A stretch of 64,000 bases of DNA from Polaribacter batillariae (lineage in GTDB: Bacteria; Bacteroidota; Bacteroidia; Flavobacteriales; Flavobacteriaceae), in the NCBI RefSeq assembly GCF_017498485.1, contig NZ_CP071795.1, positions 1,922,001-1,986,000 on the forward strand, written 5' to 3'. Below the pieces are notes generated by a model. That model did no database searches and was not told the origin of the DNA. It saw only the letters and a list, made by a program, of their open reading frames with translations. The translations under genes and the position numbers were made by a program. Numbering within the stretch: the first letter of the stretch is position 1; each line of letters begins with the position of its first letter. This document shows positions 15,358-24,820 of this stretch, one piece after another.

Positions 15358-16260
15358 TTAAAAGTAAATTTCTTGAGCAAGCCTAAAGGTGTTTGCGTGT
15401 GCATTTACAATAATATTAATGTCTTTCGAATAACCACCACCCATAGAACACATAATAGGAATGCTATTTTTAAAGCAAGTTTCCAATACAAATTGGTCTC
15501 TTTCTTTACATCCTTTAACGGTTAGTGCTAATTTTCCTAGTTTATCGGTTTCAATAACATCTACACCACATAAATAATATACAAAATCGGGTTTTTCTTT
15601 GGCAATAAGTTTTGGAAATATGTTTTTTAAGATTGATAAATATTCTGCATCTTTTGTACTATTTTCTAGAGGAATATCTAAATCGCTTTTTTCTTTGATG
15701 AAAGGATAATTGCTTTTTCCATGCATAGAAAATGTAAAAACAGATTTGTCTTTTTTAAAAATTTCTGCAGTTCCATTTCCTTGATGCACATCTAAATCTA
15801 CAATTAAAATTTTCTTTGCCAAACCTTTATTTTGAAGGTATTTTGCACCAATTGCTTGGTCATTTAACATACAAAAAGCTTCTCCGCGATTCGAAAAAGC
15901 ATGATGCGTTCCGCCAGCAATATTCATCGCAATTCCGTTTTGTATGGCAAATTCAGAAGCTCTCATAGTTCCATCTGCAATAACCATTTCTCTTTCTACA
16001 AGTATTTCAGAAATAGGAAAGCCAATTTTTCTTGCTTCTTTTTGTGAAAGTTGTATGTTTAATAAATCGAAAAAATATTCTGGATCGTGAACTGTAAAAA
16101 AATGTTTATTATTTGGTATTTCTGGTTCGAAGAAATTTTCTTCTACGCAAGTTCCTTCGTACAATAATTGTTGGGGCAAAAGATTGTATTTTTCCATGGG
16201 AAAACGATGACCTGCTGGTAATTCGTGTTTGTATATGGGATGGTATGCTATTTTGAGCAT
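15358..16260 (-). CDS. Histone-deacetylase-family (AcuC/HDAC-like) hydrolase
   Basis: The protein has 300 residues from MLKIAYHPIY; an ATG three codons upstream (16269) would overlap the previous stop as ATGA. The HDAC catalytic set is present: HH in GGTHHAF (119-120), zinc ligands D157 and H159 in DLDVHQGNGT, the third zinc Asp in IETDKLGKL (D239), and a C-terminal GGYSKD tyrosine. These enzymes remove acyl groups from lysines or acetylpolyamines; the substrate here is unknown. It follows the two-gene ATPase module on the same strand, probably by coincidence of insertion. Confidence 0.9.
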   Translation of the reverse strand: MLKIAYHPIYKHELPAGHRFPMEKYNLLPQQLLYEGTCVEENFFEPEIPNNKHFFTVHDPEYFFDLLNIQLSQKEARKIGFPISEILVEREMVIADGTMRASEFAIQNGIAMNIAGGTHHAFSNRGEAFCMLNDQAIGAKYLQNKGLAKKILIVDLDVHQGNGTAEIFKKDKSVFTFSMHGKSNYPFIKEKSDLDIPLENSTKDAEYLSILKNIFPKLIAKEKPDFVYYLCGVDVIETDKLGKLALTVKGCKERDQFVLETCFKNSIPIMCSMGGGYSKDINIIVNAHANTFRLAQEIYF

Positions 16261-16265
16261 ATTAA

Positions 16266-16814
16266 TCATAAGGAAATATAGTTTCCTTCATGTAATTCAG
16301 TATAACCACAAAGATGTTGAAACTCTAAAATTCTAGCTTGAGAAGATGTTGTCGGAATATTTGTAGGCATGCTCAAAAGGGGAAATGGAGGAAAACAAAT
16401 CAAACCAGCTACAAGAAACCCTGTAAAATTAATACCTTTATTTTTGAAATCATTTATAGTTGAAGCTAATTGTTTTACTGCTTTTTTTCTATGATTTTTT
16501 TTTCTTTTACTAAATTGAATTCTTGTACCTGATTGATCAATTTCTTTTAATTCAATGAACCATATTATGTTACCTTTAGTAACTAAAGCATCACATTTTT
16601 GAATTGTAGTCTCAGCGATTAAACAATCATCAATTGCAACAAAATCAATTTCAGTTTTATCTACATTTTCGATAAAACAAGTTGCGTTTTTAAAAGTTAA
16701 AGATGATGAACACTTGCCATTTAAATTATCATTAATATAAAAAGACGTTATATGAGTTTCATTACATGAATTGCTCCCATAGCTCAAATATGCCTGCTTT
16801 ATTTGATTAATCAT
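16266..16814 (-). CDS. Putative PD-(D/E)XK-like nuclease partner of an ATPase
   Basis: The protein has 182 residues and I do not recognise a named family. The segment KCDALVTKGNIIWFIELKE (73-91) has the spacing of a PD-(D/E)XK core: D75, then E88-L-K90 at the end of a hydrophobic strand. A basic helix follows (KRKKNHRKKAVKQLAST, 103-119) with Q115 in the usual place. The N-terminal half contains five cysteines (17, 35, 46, 64, 74). The gene overlaps the ATPase gene by 8 nt, so the two are translationally coupled and probably form one complex. The nuclease assignment is an inference from motif spacing. Confidence 0.5.
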   Translation of the reverse strand: MINQIKQAYLSYGSNSCNETHITSFYINDNLNGKCSSSLTFKNATCFIENVDKTEIDFVAIDDCLIAETTIQKCDALVTKGNIIWFIELKEIDQSGTRIQFSKRKKNHRKKAVKQLASTINDFKNKGINFTGFLVAGLICFPPFPLLSMPTNIPTTSSQARILEFQHLCGYTELHEGNYISL

Positions 16815-18129
16815 TGATAGAGGCGATTTCTTTGAAGTCTTCCATAATTATTTCAGAAACTTCATCAATAATGGTATCTTCTATTAATTTGCTCTTATAA
16901 TTAAATATTTTCTCCACACCACCATCTTTAACTTCATAAGCATTGAAATTAAAAGGGTTAATCCAACTTTCTTTATCTATAATTTTATTTATCTTTTCAG
17001 AAGAGGTTTGTCCTTTCTTATATGACAACAACAAATTATTTATTGATGCAAGAATGTAGGGGCTATGAGTTGTAATAATTAAGTTTTTTGATTGTACTTT
17101 ATGGTCAGTTTCTAAACAATTTTTAACCAAATGTTTTATTAATTCGTATTGGGCTTCAGGATATAAGTTGAGTTCGGGTTCTTCAACAACATAATTTAAA
17201 TTAATGTAATTTTCAGTTTTGTTAGAAGATTCAATTAAAAGCAAAATAGGAAGAATACTCTGCACGCCAGAAGAAGCTTCCCTTAAAAAAACCTTTTGAT
17301 TTCTATTATGATAGATATATGATTTTCCTCCATTTCTTTTGAACCTTAAATTACCAATAATATTTAAGTCGAAGTTATCTACAATTTGTAAACTTTTTTC
17401 AAATTCTTGAACAGCATGAAGAACGTAATAAGGCATTAGCACTTTATTATTAATTAAACCTGCTATATTATTTACTATAAGTGGAATTATTGTTCTTTCA
17501 GCTGGAATGTACATGGAGTCTAAAGGTCTTATAAAAGAAAAGACACTTCTAACTTTGGAACCTAATTCTGTTAACTCGGTAAGATTTATTTTTTTATTAT
17601 AAACTTTTAAAAGGTTTTCTATTATTTTTTCACGATTATTAATATTTTTTAAATCAAAAATAGAATCTAATTCGTCTGAAAACCCGAAATAATCATCCTT
17701 TTGTAATTCTCTTTTTAAAATATGAGATTTCCCATCAAAAACAATTGCGCTTACCATAAGACCGAGAATTATTTTAATTGTTTTAAGATCATCTTTATCA
17801 GGATTAATCTTAGACATAAAATGTTTTAAAAATTCGTTATAGTCAAACTTACTTTCGTTCTTATTAGTGTAAGTATATGTAAAATAAAGAGATTTATATT
17901 CGATTAACGTATTTTTTTTTAGAAAAGATTTTAAATTATATTTTTCTAATTCATTCTCAAGTTTATTAGAAAAATTTTGTCTAAAATTAAAATCATTTAA
18001 AATTGTTATTAATTTAGCTAAAGTACTTTTTCCACTTGATTGAGCACCAATAAAAACCATCATGTCTTTTACCTCTATTTCTGCATCTCGAATTGGTCCA
18101 AAATTTTTGATAGTTAATTTTTCAGTCAT
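16807..18129 (-). CDS. AAA/ABC-type ATPase (OLD/AAA_15-like), probable defence ATPase
   Basis: The protein has 440 residues. The N-terminus LTIKNFGPIRDAEIEVKD is the RecF/SMC-like strand pair. Walker A is GAQSSGKST (28-36). A signature-like REASSGVQS lies at 283-291. Walker B with the catalytic Glu is VVEEPELNL (314-322), and the H-loop is TTHSPY (353-358). This is the one-polypeptide SMC-like ATPase of OLD nucleases, Septu, Gabija and PARIS modules, here without a TOPRIM domain: the last about 70 residues show none. The effector could be the overlapping downstream protein. The pair sits between metG and a deacetylase gene. Confidence 0.8.
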   Translation of the reverse strand: MTEKLTIKNFGPIRDAEIEVKDMMVFIGAQSSGKSTLAKLITILNDFNFRQNFSNKLENELEKYNLKSFLKKNTLIEYKSLYFTYTYTNKNESKFDYNEFLKHFMSKINPDKDDLKTIKIILGLMVSAIVFDGKSHILKRELQKDDYFGFSDELDSIFDLKNINNREKIIENLLKVYNKKINLTELTELGSKVRSVFSFIRPLDSMYIPAERTIIPLIVNNIAGLINNKVLMPYYVLHAVQEFEKSLQIVDNFDLNIIGNLRFKRNGGKSYIYHNRNQKVFLREASSGVQSILPILLLIESSNKTENYINLNYVVEEPELNLYPEAQYELIKHLVKNCLETDHKVQSKNLIITTHSPYILASINNLLLSYKKGQTSSEKINKIIDKESWINPFNFNAYEVKDGGVEKIFNYKSKLIEDTIIDEVSEIIMEDFKEIASIND

Positions 18130-18161
18130 TATAATATAATTTTTTATAAAAATAGTTTTTT

Positions 18162-20234
18162 TTAACTAACCTCTTGTCCGTTTTTAACTTTTTTCTCTGG
18201 CTCTACAAAAGCTAATTTTCCATCTGGAGTGTCTGTCATTAAAATCATTCCTTGGCTTTCTACACCTTTAATTTTTCTTGGAGCCAAATTTACCAATACA
18301 GAAACCTGTTGACCAATGATATTTTCAGGTAAAAAACTCTCTGCAATTCCTGAAACGATTGTTCTGGTATCGATACCAACATCTACCTTTAGTTTTAAAA
18401 GTTTTTTTGTTTTAGGCACTTTTTCTGCTTCTAAAATAGTTCCTATTCGAATATCTAATTTTGTAAAATCTTCAAAATCGATGGTTTCTTTTTGTGGAAC
18501 AATCGTTTTTTTCTCTTGTTCGTTTGCTTTTTTTGTTGCAATTAACTTTTGAAGCTGTTCTTCGATGGTTTTGTCTTCGATTTTAGAAAATAATAATGAT
18601 GCTTTGTTAATTTGATGACCATCTGAAATTAAAATATCCTTTTTAGAAATATCTTCCCAAGAAAGAGGTTCTTCCATTTTTGTCGGAATGAGATTAAGGA
18701 TAGATTTTAATTTATTGGAAGTAAAAGGTAAAAATGGTTCAGATAAAACTGCCAAAGCTGTTGAGATTTGCAACGCAACATACATAATGGTTTGTACGCG
18801 TTCTTTATCTACTTTTATTACTTTCCAAGGCTCTTCGTCTGCCAAATACTTGTTGCCAAGTCTTGCCAAGTTCATTAATTCTTGCGATGCTTCTCTAAAA
18901 CGATATCTTTCAATAGATTTTCCAATAATGTTTGGGTACTCTTTTACAGCCGCCAAAACATCTTCGTCGGTTTCTAAAAAATCGTTCGGAGCAGGAATAA
19001 TTCCTTGGTAGTATTTATTGGTTAACACCACAACTCTGTTGATAAAATTACCGAAAATGGCAACCAATTCGTTGTTATTTTTTGCTTGAAAATCTTTCCA
19101 AGTAAAATCGTTGTCTTTACTTTCTGGTGCGTTTGCAGTTAATGTATAGCGCAACACATCTTGCTGGTTTGGAAATTCTTCTAAATATTCGTGCAACCAA
19201 ACTGCCCAGTTTTTAGAGGTCGATAATTTGTTTCCTTCTAAATTTAAAAATTCGTTGGCAGGCACATTGTCAGGCAAAATATAATCTCCATGCGCTTTTA
19301 ACATCGATGGAAAAATAATACAGTGAAAAACAATGTTGTCTTTTCCGATAAAATGCACCAATTTGGTATCGCTTTTTTTCCAATAATCTTCCCAATTTTT
19401 TCCTTCTCTTGCAGCCCATTCTTTGGTAGATGAAATGTAACCAATTGGCGCATCAAACCACACATACAATACTTTTCCTTGGCCACCTTCTACAGGAACT
19501 GGAATACCCCAATCTAAATCTCTGGTTACAGCTCTTGGTCTTAAACCATCTTCTACCCAAGATTTTACTTGCCCATAAACATTTGGTTTCCAGTCTTTTT
19601 TATGCCCTTTTAAAATCCATTCACGTAAAAAACCTTCGTGTTTGTCTAAAGGTAAAAACCAATGTTTGGTTTCTTTTACTGTGGGTATATTTCCAGTAAT
19701 TGCCGATTTTGGGTTGATTAAATCAGTCGCATTATGCGAAGTTCCACAGTTTTCGCACTGGTCGCCATAACTTTCTTCGAAACCACATTTTGGGCAAGTT
19801 CCTACCACAAAACGATCTGCTAAAAACTGATTCGCTTCTGCATCGTACAACTGTTCTGTAACTTCTTCTATAAATTCGCCTTTGTTATATAAATCAATAA
19901 AAAATTCGGAAGCAGTTTCGTGATGAATTTTCGAAGAAGTTCTCGAATAATTATCGAAAGAAATGCCAAAATCTGCAAAAGATTTTTGGATGATATTATG
20001 ATATTTATTAATAATATCTTGTGGAGAAACGCCTTCTTTTTTTGCTCTCATTGGAATGGCAACTCCATGTTCGTCTGAACCACAAATATAAGCAACATCT
20101 TTACCTGTTAAACGTAAATAACGTGCATAAATATCTGCAGGAACATAAACACCTGCCAAATGCCCAATATGAATAGGCCCATTTGTGTAAGGTAAAGCTG
20201 CTGTAATTGTATATCTTTTTGGAGCACTCATCAT
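18162..20234 (-). CDS. metG: Methionyl-tRNA synthetase
   Basis: The protein has 690 residues. The HIGH box is [10 protein letters not shown] (H22-H25), and a four-Cys zinc knuckle reads [18 protein letters not shown]. The KMSKS loop appears as KLSTSKNW. The C-terminus carries an EMAP/tRNA-binding OB domain ([18 protein letters not shown], later [20 protein letters not shown]). It charges tRNA-Met and the initiator tRNA in the cytoplasm. The length and domain order are those of Bacteroidota MetG with the fused C-terminal domain. The second Met (20231) is an equally good start. A TACTTTTG element at 20252-20259 may be its -7 box. Confidence 0.97.
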   Translation of the reverse strand: MMSAPKRYTITAALPYTNGPIHIGHLAGVYVPADIYARYLRLTGKDVAYICGSDEHGVAIPMRAKKEGVSPQDIINKYHNIIQKSFADFGISFDNYSRTSSKIHHETASEFFIDLYNKGEFIEEVTEQLYDAEANQFLADRFVVGTCPKCGFEESYGDQCENCGTSHNATDLINPKSAITGNIPTVKETKHWFLPLDKHEGFLREWILKGHKKDWKPNVYGQVKSWVEDGLRPRAVTRDLDWGIPVPVEGGQGKVLYVWFDAPIGYISSTKEWAAREGKNWEDYWKKSDTKLVHFIGKDNIVFHCIIFPSMLKAHGDYILPDNVPANEFLNLEGNKLSTSKNWAVWLHEYLEEFPNQQDVLRYTLTANAPESKDNDFTWKDFQAKNNNELVAIFGNFINRVVVLTNKYYQGIIPAPNDFLETDEDVLAAVKEYPNIIGKSIERYRFREASQELMNLARLGNKYLADEEPWKVIKVDKERVQTIMYVALQISTALAVLSEPFLPFTSNKLKSILNLIPTKMEEPLSWEDISKKDILISDGHQINKASLLFSKIEDKTIEEQLQKLIATKKANEQEKKTIVPQKETIDFEDFTKLDIRIGTILEAEKVPKTKKLLKLKVDVGIDTRTIVSGIAESFLPENIIGQQVSVLVNLAPRKIKGVESQGMILMTDTPDGKLAFVEPEKKVKNGQEVS

Positions 20235-20297
20235 TAGAAAATTTAGTTGTGCAAAAGTAAAGATATTTTAGTTGATTTTGTTGATGAAAGTCTTCAA

Positions 20298-20897
20298 TTA
20301 ATCTTCAAAAATTTCGCCAACAGTAAAAGATAAATCAGAAAAAATAGAACTTGTAGCGATTTCTTCTGCAATTAATGGTTTTAAACCGATATAAATACCC
20401 TCTTTTAAAACATATCTATGGATGGTTTTGTACACATAATCTACAATCCAATACGCTCTTACTCCATTTTCTTCGTACAATTCGTACTTGTTTTTCATCT
20501 CTCTATTGGAGTTACTTGGAGATAAAATTTCAATAATTAAATCTGGTGCACCAATACAGCCCTTATCATCTAGTTTATTCTTATCACAAATAACACACAA
20601 ATCTGGTTGAAAAACCGTAATAATATCTTCGTCTTTCGTAGAGTTTTTTCTTTTATCAACCAAACGAACATCAAAAGGAGCGATGTAAACTTCGCAGTCT
20701 GTTTTATGAAAAAAATTGACAAAAATTCTACTTAATTCTCTTGAGGTAAATTGATGATTTCTTGCAGAAGTAGGAGACATTTTAAAAACTTTACCTTTTA
20801 TAATCTCTATTCTTTCTTTAAATCGCCATTGTAAATAATCTGCATATGTATATACTTTTCCGTAATCTAAAACTGATTCTTCAACAGTATTTTCCAT
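20298..20897 (-). CDS. Uma2-family (DUF820) putative restriction-endonuclease-fold protein
   Basis: The protein has 199 residues. The Uma2 hallmarks are KVFKMSPTSARNHQFTSREL, VYIAPFDVRL, FQPDLCVICDKNKL, APDLIIEILSPSN, and later YELYEENGVRAYWIVDYVYK. The family has a PD-(D/E)XK fold, with the acidic residues in PDL...IIEILSPSN; biological roles are mostly unknown. It stands alone on the minus strand upstream of metG, separated by about 60 nt. Many genomes carry solitary copies like this. Confidence 0.9.
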   Translation of the reverse strand: MENTVEESVLDYGKVYTYADYLQWRFKERIEIIKGKVFKMSPTSARNHQFTSRELSRIFVNFFHKTDCEVYIAPFDVRLVDKRKNSTKDEDIITVFQPDLCVICDKNKLDDKGCIGAPDLIIEILSPSNSNREMKNKYELYEENGVRAYWIVDYVYKTIHRYVLKEGIYIGLKPLIAEEIATSSIFSDLSFTVGEIFED

Positions 20898-20986
20898 ATC
20901 GTTTAATTTGTTACAAACTACAAATTATTGATTTATCTACAAAATAAAGATTGTTTTAGTATTTTTGATCGATTTTAAACTTTAAA

Positions 20987-21583
20987 ATGAAAAATATCAC
21001 TTTTTTACTCTTTCTGATGATTTTTTCATCTGTAAACGCACAAGAAAATTTAGATTATTTAAACACTAAGAACAATCCAATAATTTATATGGGAATGAAT
21101 TTAGGTTTTACAAGTGGTGAATTAGGGGAATTTAATGCCAGTTTCGATTTAAACTATCAACATAAAAACAATCTTTTTACATTTAAATACAGTACAATTT
21201 TAGATGTTGAAAATATTAGGTCTTTATATTTTGTTCCGATTCCAAATTTAAAATTAGAAACAAAAGAATATTCTTTATTGTATGGAAAAAGATATATTAA
21301 AGATAAATTTTCGTATCATTTTTCTGGTGGAATTTCTTATAGTAGTACAAATGATAAAAATCTAAATGAAACGTTTAATTATATTGGTTTTCCTTTAGAA
21401 ATAGGTGTTAATTGGTTTAAGCCTAAAAAGAAAAAGTTTAGCGTTTTATTTGGTTTAATTCCTGTTGGAAAACCTACAGGTTTTGGACGCTCCTTTGGTG
21501 TAAAATTATACGCAAATATTGCCAAAAAATCTTATGTAGGATTGGGCTTGAATTTTAGCTTAGGCTGGCATAAAAAATATTAA
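20987..21583 (+). CDS. Secreted hypothetical protein, probable outer-membrane barrel
   Basis: The protein has 198 residues with a signal peptide MKNITFLLFLMIFSSVNAQ. Alternating strand-like segments (IIYMGMNLGFTSGELGEFNA, NLFTFKYSTI, KEYSLLYGKRYI, FSYHFSGGISYSS, KSYVGLGLNFSLGW) suggest a small beta-barrel, although it ends in HKKY instead of a terminal aromatic residue. I recognise no named family. It lies 2 nt upstream of the LD-carboxypeptidase gene, so the two are co-transcribed and may share an envelope role. Confidence 0.6.
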   Translation: MKNITFLLFLMIFSSVNAQENLDYLNTKNNPIIYMGMNLGFTSGELGEFNASFDLNYQHKNNLFTFKYSTILDVENIRSLYFVPIPNLKLETKEYSLLYGKRYIKDKFSYHFSGGISYSSTNDKNLNETFNYIGFPLEIGVNWFKPKKKKFSVLFGLIPVGKPTGFGRSFGVKLYANIAKKSYVGLGLNFSLGWHKKY

Positions 21584-21585
21584 AT

Positions 21586-22569
21586 ATGAAAAGTAACATA
21601 TTATTAATACTATTTTTAACACTATACTCATCAATAAAAGCACAAGAAAAATTAATAACTCCACCTTACTTAAAAGCAGGAAATACCATTGCCATTGTAG
21701 CACCTGCAGGAATTTTAAAAAACCGACAAGCAACCATTGCAAAAGCTAAGAAATTAGTAGAAACTTGGGGGTTAAAAGTAGTTTTAGGAGAGAACTTATT
21801 CAACCAAAATAATCATTTTGCTGGTACAGATATAGAGCGTTGTGAAGATTTTCAACAAGCTTTAGACAACCCGAATATTAAGGCAATTTGGGCAGCAAGA
21901 GGGGGTTATGGTTCTGTAAGAATTTTAGATATGTTAGACTTTACGAAGTTTAAAAAACATCCGAAATGGATCGTTGGTTATTCAGATATTACTGCGTTTC
22001 ACAATCATATAAATAATTTAGGTGTAGAAACCATTCATGCAATGATGGCAACCAGTTTAGAAGAAGAACCAACAGAAATTATAGAAACTATTGCAAGTTT
22101 TAAGAAAGCACTTTTTGGAGAAGAAATTGCCTATAAAATAGCATCATTAAAATACAATCGTGTTTTTTCTAAAGAAATAGAAGGCGAAATTATTGGCGGA
22201 AATATTGCCATTTTAGCATCGATGTTGGGTTCTAAAAGTCAAATTAATACAGAAAATAAAATTTTATTTATTGAAGAAATTGGCGAATATAAATATTCCG
22301 TTGATAGAATGCTACAAAGCTTAAAACGTGCTGGATATTTTAATAAAGTAAATGCTGTTATTGTTGGAAATATGACCTCTATAAAAAAGAATTCTACCAA
22401 ATGGGGAAGTTCAATTGAACAATTAATTTTAGAGGCTGTTCCAGAAAATATTCCTGTTTTATTCGATTTTCCTGCAGGTCATGAAGCAGATAATAGAGCT
22501 TTAATTTTTGGAAGAAACGTTAAGATTGTCGTTGGCAGTAAGCAATATTTAGTTACGTTTACTGATTAA
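21586..22569 (+). CDS. LD-carboxypeptidase (S66 family)
   Basis: The protein has 327 residues with a signal peptide (MKSNILLILFLTLYSSIKAQ). The S66 (LdcA/MccF) catalytic triad is visible: Ser133 in WIVGYSDIT, Glu230 in ILFIEEIGEY and His299 in FPAGHEADNR. The N-terminal LKAGNTIAIVAPAG and AARGGYGSVRILD are also typical. Periplasmic members trim the terminal D-Ala from tetrapeptide stems during peptidoglycan recycling. The signal peptide fits that location. A terminator-like hairpin follows at 22614. Confidence 0.92.
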   Translation: MKSNILLILFLTLYSSIKAQEKLITPPYLKAGNTIAIVAPAGILKNRQATIAKAKKLVETWGLKVVLGENLFNQNNHFAGTDIERCEDFQQALDNPNIKAIWAARGGYGSVRILDMLDFTKFKKHPKWIVGYSDITAFHNHINNLGVETIHAMMATSLEEEPTEIIETIASFKKALFGEEIAYKIASLKYNRVFSKEIEGEIIGGNIAILASMLGSKSQINTENKILFIEEIGEYKYSVDRMLQSLKRAGYFNKVNAVIVGNMTSIKKNSTKWGSSIEQLILEAVPENIPVLFDFPAGHEADNRALIFGRNVKIVVGSKQYLVTFTD

Positions 22570-22613
22570 TTTTTTTTTATTTTAAAAATTAATTGCCGCG
22601 AATTTACAAATTA

Positions 22614-22639
22614 GACCTTCCTGCAAGGTCTTTTTTTTT
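22614..22639 (+). terminator. Rho-independent terminator after the LD-carboxypeptidase gene
   Basis: GACCTT and AAGGTC form a 6-bp stem around CCTGC, followed by nine T. It also forms the left part of a composite repeat. Confidence 0.6.
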
Positions 22640-22722
22640 GACCTTGTAGGTATTTATGAAAAAAGTTATTATTTATCATAAAAAATATACCTACAAGGTT
22701 TTTGAAACCTTGCAGGAAAAAA
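22614..22722. repeat. Composite palindromic intergenic (REP-like) element
   Basis: Three variants of a CCTGCAAGG / CCTTGTAGG word occur in alternating orientation. ACCTTGTAGGTAT (22641-22653) pairs perfectly over 13 bp with ATACCTACAAGGT (22687-22699). AAGGTTT-TTG-AAACCTT then forms a second hairpin (22695-22711). Such CCTGCAAGG palindromes are common between flavobacterial genes. Confidence 0.65.
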
Positions 22723-22839
22723 ATATGTAGAAAGTAAATAATAATCTGTAAATTAACACTTTGGTAATTCAAAGCACAAATTTTAAACCCACAAAATTTT
22801 TGACTGAATACTACCAACTGAAGATTGAAGACTAAAAAA

Positions 22840-23199
22840 ATGGCAGATCATAACGAACTTGGTAAAAAAGGAGAAAAACTCGCCATCGATTTTTTAATTA
22901 AAAACGATTATAAAATTCTTGAAAAAAACTATCGTTATTTAAAAGCGGAAGTAGATATTATTGCTCAAAAAGGTGCTTTTTTAATAGGTGTTGAGGTAAA
23001 AACCAGAAGCTCAGATTATTTTGGAGATCCACAAGATTTTATTACACCTAAAAAAATAAAATTATTAGTTTCTGCCATCGATTATTATGTAGTTCAAAAA
23101 GATTTAGATGTAGAAGTTCGGTTTGATATTATTGCGATTTTAATCAACAAAAAAGTCTCGAAATTAGAGCATATAGAAGATGCTTTTCTGTATTTTTAA
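22840..23199 (+). CDS. YraN/UPF0102 family protein
   Basis: The protein has 119 residues from the ATG at 22840 (MADHNELGKKGEKLAIDFL); a TTG five codons upstream is not needed. The family pattern is complete: G..GE..A..FL, YKILEKNYRYLKAEVDIIAQ, and GVEVKTRSSDYFGDP. This is a small PD-(D/E)XK (Holliday-resolvase-like) fold with D..E.K residues in EVDII and VEVKTR. Its cellular role is not firmly known. Confidence 0.93.
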   Translation: MADHNELGKKGEKLAIDFLIKNDYKILEKNYRYLKAEVDIIAQKGAFLIGVEVKTRSSDYFGDPQDFITPKKIKLLVSAIDYYVVQKDLDVEVRFDIIAILINKKVSKLEHIEDAFLYF

Positions 23200-23347
23200 A
23201 ACATCCAAAACAACATTTCTTAAATTGTTAAATTCCGTTTTTTTACTACCAACATCAAAATAAGAAAAACAACCTTATTTTTTGTAAAATTTTCGATCAC
23301 ATCTATTGTAGAAATAGCAGTAAAAAATAAGCGAAATTTTTTAAGCA

Positions 23348-24712
23348 TTATTCTTTAGTAAAAAATGCCTTTAGATCTTCTAATGTTTCTGGTTTTGCAA
23401 TAATTTTTTTGTTTTTATCTAAAATAAAATAGGTAGGTGTAGCCATAATATTATAGGTTCTCGCAATTTTATTTTCCCATTTATTCAACCCTAAAATATG
23501 GTGCCAATTTGGTAATGTGGCTTTCATGTTTTTCCAACCAAAATCGTTTTTTTCTAAAGAAAAAGCAACCACTTTTACACCTGTTTTGTCTTGCAAAAAT
23601 TTATGCAATAATGGAATTTCTTTTAAACAATGAGAACAGCCTGTACTCCAAAAAACCAACACATATTTTTCGGCATCGTTTAAGGTAGAAAGTTTTAAAT
23701 CTTTACCATTTTCTTTCCAAGAAAAATCGGGAGCAATTCTACCCACCTCAGTAGCAAAAAGTGCTTTTTTCTCTTTTAAATAATCTTTATTTTGTAAGCC
23801 TTCTGGAAGTTTTTCGTAATAGTTTTCAAAAAGAAAATCAATCAATTCTAAATTTTTAGTATTTTCGAATTGCGCTACTAAAAATTCAATTACATCTTTT
23901 TTAAATGGCAAATTTTCTATTTTAGAAAGTACCGTTTTTACAGACTCTTTATACAGTTTTTGTTGCACATCTTTATTTTCGGAATAATTAATATAGAAAA
24001 CATAATCTGTAATTCTATCTACTAAAAAAGAAGAGTTTATAAGAGTTTTGTCCTTAAAATCCATATGGTCGAAAAAAGTACTGGTTATATTCGACATATA
24101 ATCTTTCGCAGTTGTTTTTATTTCTGAAGGATTTGCCCTTAATGTAGCCTTAATAAAAGGCTGTACATACATTCCGTTTGTGTTTTTTAAATACGTATTC
24201 TGAATTACATTTACCTGATTAAAAGCAGCTTTATAGTTTGCATTTAAATCTAAATTAGGGTTTTTAATGGCAGTAATTTGAAGTGAATCTAACTTCTGCT
24301 GCGCTTTAGAAATTTCGTTCAGATAATTTTTATAGATAATATTTTCGTTAGATTTAGAAAAAGTAACCGATTGTTCTGGATAATCTGGATGAAATGTAAA
24401 ACTTACATCTTCGTTATTATAAATAAAATCTACAAAATTGGGGCTATTTGTTCTATAGGTAATTCTGTAAAAACCCGCCTTCGAAGTTTGTGGTATTTGA
24501 AATTGAAAAGTACCAATTATTTGATTTTTACCATCAATTATAATCGTATCTTTTTTAATGGTAGAATTTTGTACAAATTGTTGCCTTGCCCCTTTAATCT
24601 TGTATAAAATTACCCAATCTGTTTCCAAAGCATTTGTCATTGTTCCGCTAACAGTGTGTTGAGCTTGTGTTATAGAAGAAACTAAAAATATAAATACGAG
24701 TAATTTTTTCAT
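23348..24712 (-). CDS. TlpA-like disulfide reductase with N-terminal DUF4369-like domain
   Basis: The protein has 454 residues from the ATG at 24712, which starts a good signal peptide (MKKLLVFIFLVSSITQAQ). A longer start at 24784 would put 24 charged residues in front of it. The N-terminal about 110 residues (HTVSGTMTNALETDWVILYK... FQFQIPQTSKAGFYRITY) look like DUF4369. The C-terminal 130 residues are a thioredoxin domain with CSHC in FWSTGCSHCLKEIPLL and the cis-Pro in MATPTYFILDKNKK. It should reduce periplasmic disulfides. The gene is monocistronic. Confidence 0.85.
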   Translation of the reverse strand: MKKLLVFIFLVSSITQAQHTVSGTMTNALETDWVILYKIKGARQQFVQNSTIKKDTIIIDGKNQIIGTFQFQIPQTSKAGFYRITYRTNSPNFVDFIYNNEDVSFTFHPDYPEQSVTFSKSNENIIYKNYLNEISKAQQKLDSLQITAIKNPNLDLNANYKAAFNQVNVIQNTYLKNTNGMYVQPFIKATLRANPSEIKTTAKDYMSNITSTFFDHMDFKDKTLINSSFLVDRITDYVFYINYSENKDVQQKLYKESVKTVLSKIENLPFKKDVIEFLVAQFENTKNLELIDFLFENYYEKLPEGLQNKDYLKEKKALFATEVGRIAPDFSWKENGKDLKLSTLNDAEKYVLVFWSTGCSHCLKEIPLLHKFLQDKTGVKVVAFSLEKNDFGWKNMKATLPNWHHILGLNKWENKIARTYNIMATPTYFILDKNKKIIAKPETLEDLKAFFTKE

Positions 24713-24820
24713 TTTTTTATGTTGATTTTTTTTTGTTCTTGTAAACCACTTTTCAAGAAGCATACCAAAAGTACTATTTCTCAATCAAAAAGGGTATATT
24801 GTGGCATAAAAATATGATAA

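Noticed and set aside
18316-19699. Several plus-strand ORFs within metG
   Set aside because: They are antisense shadows of a highly conserved synthetase gene.
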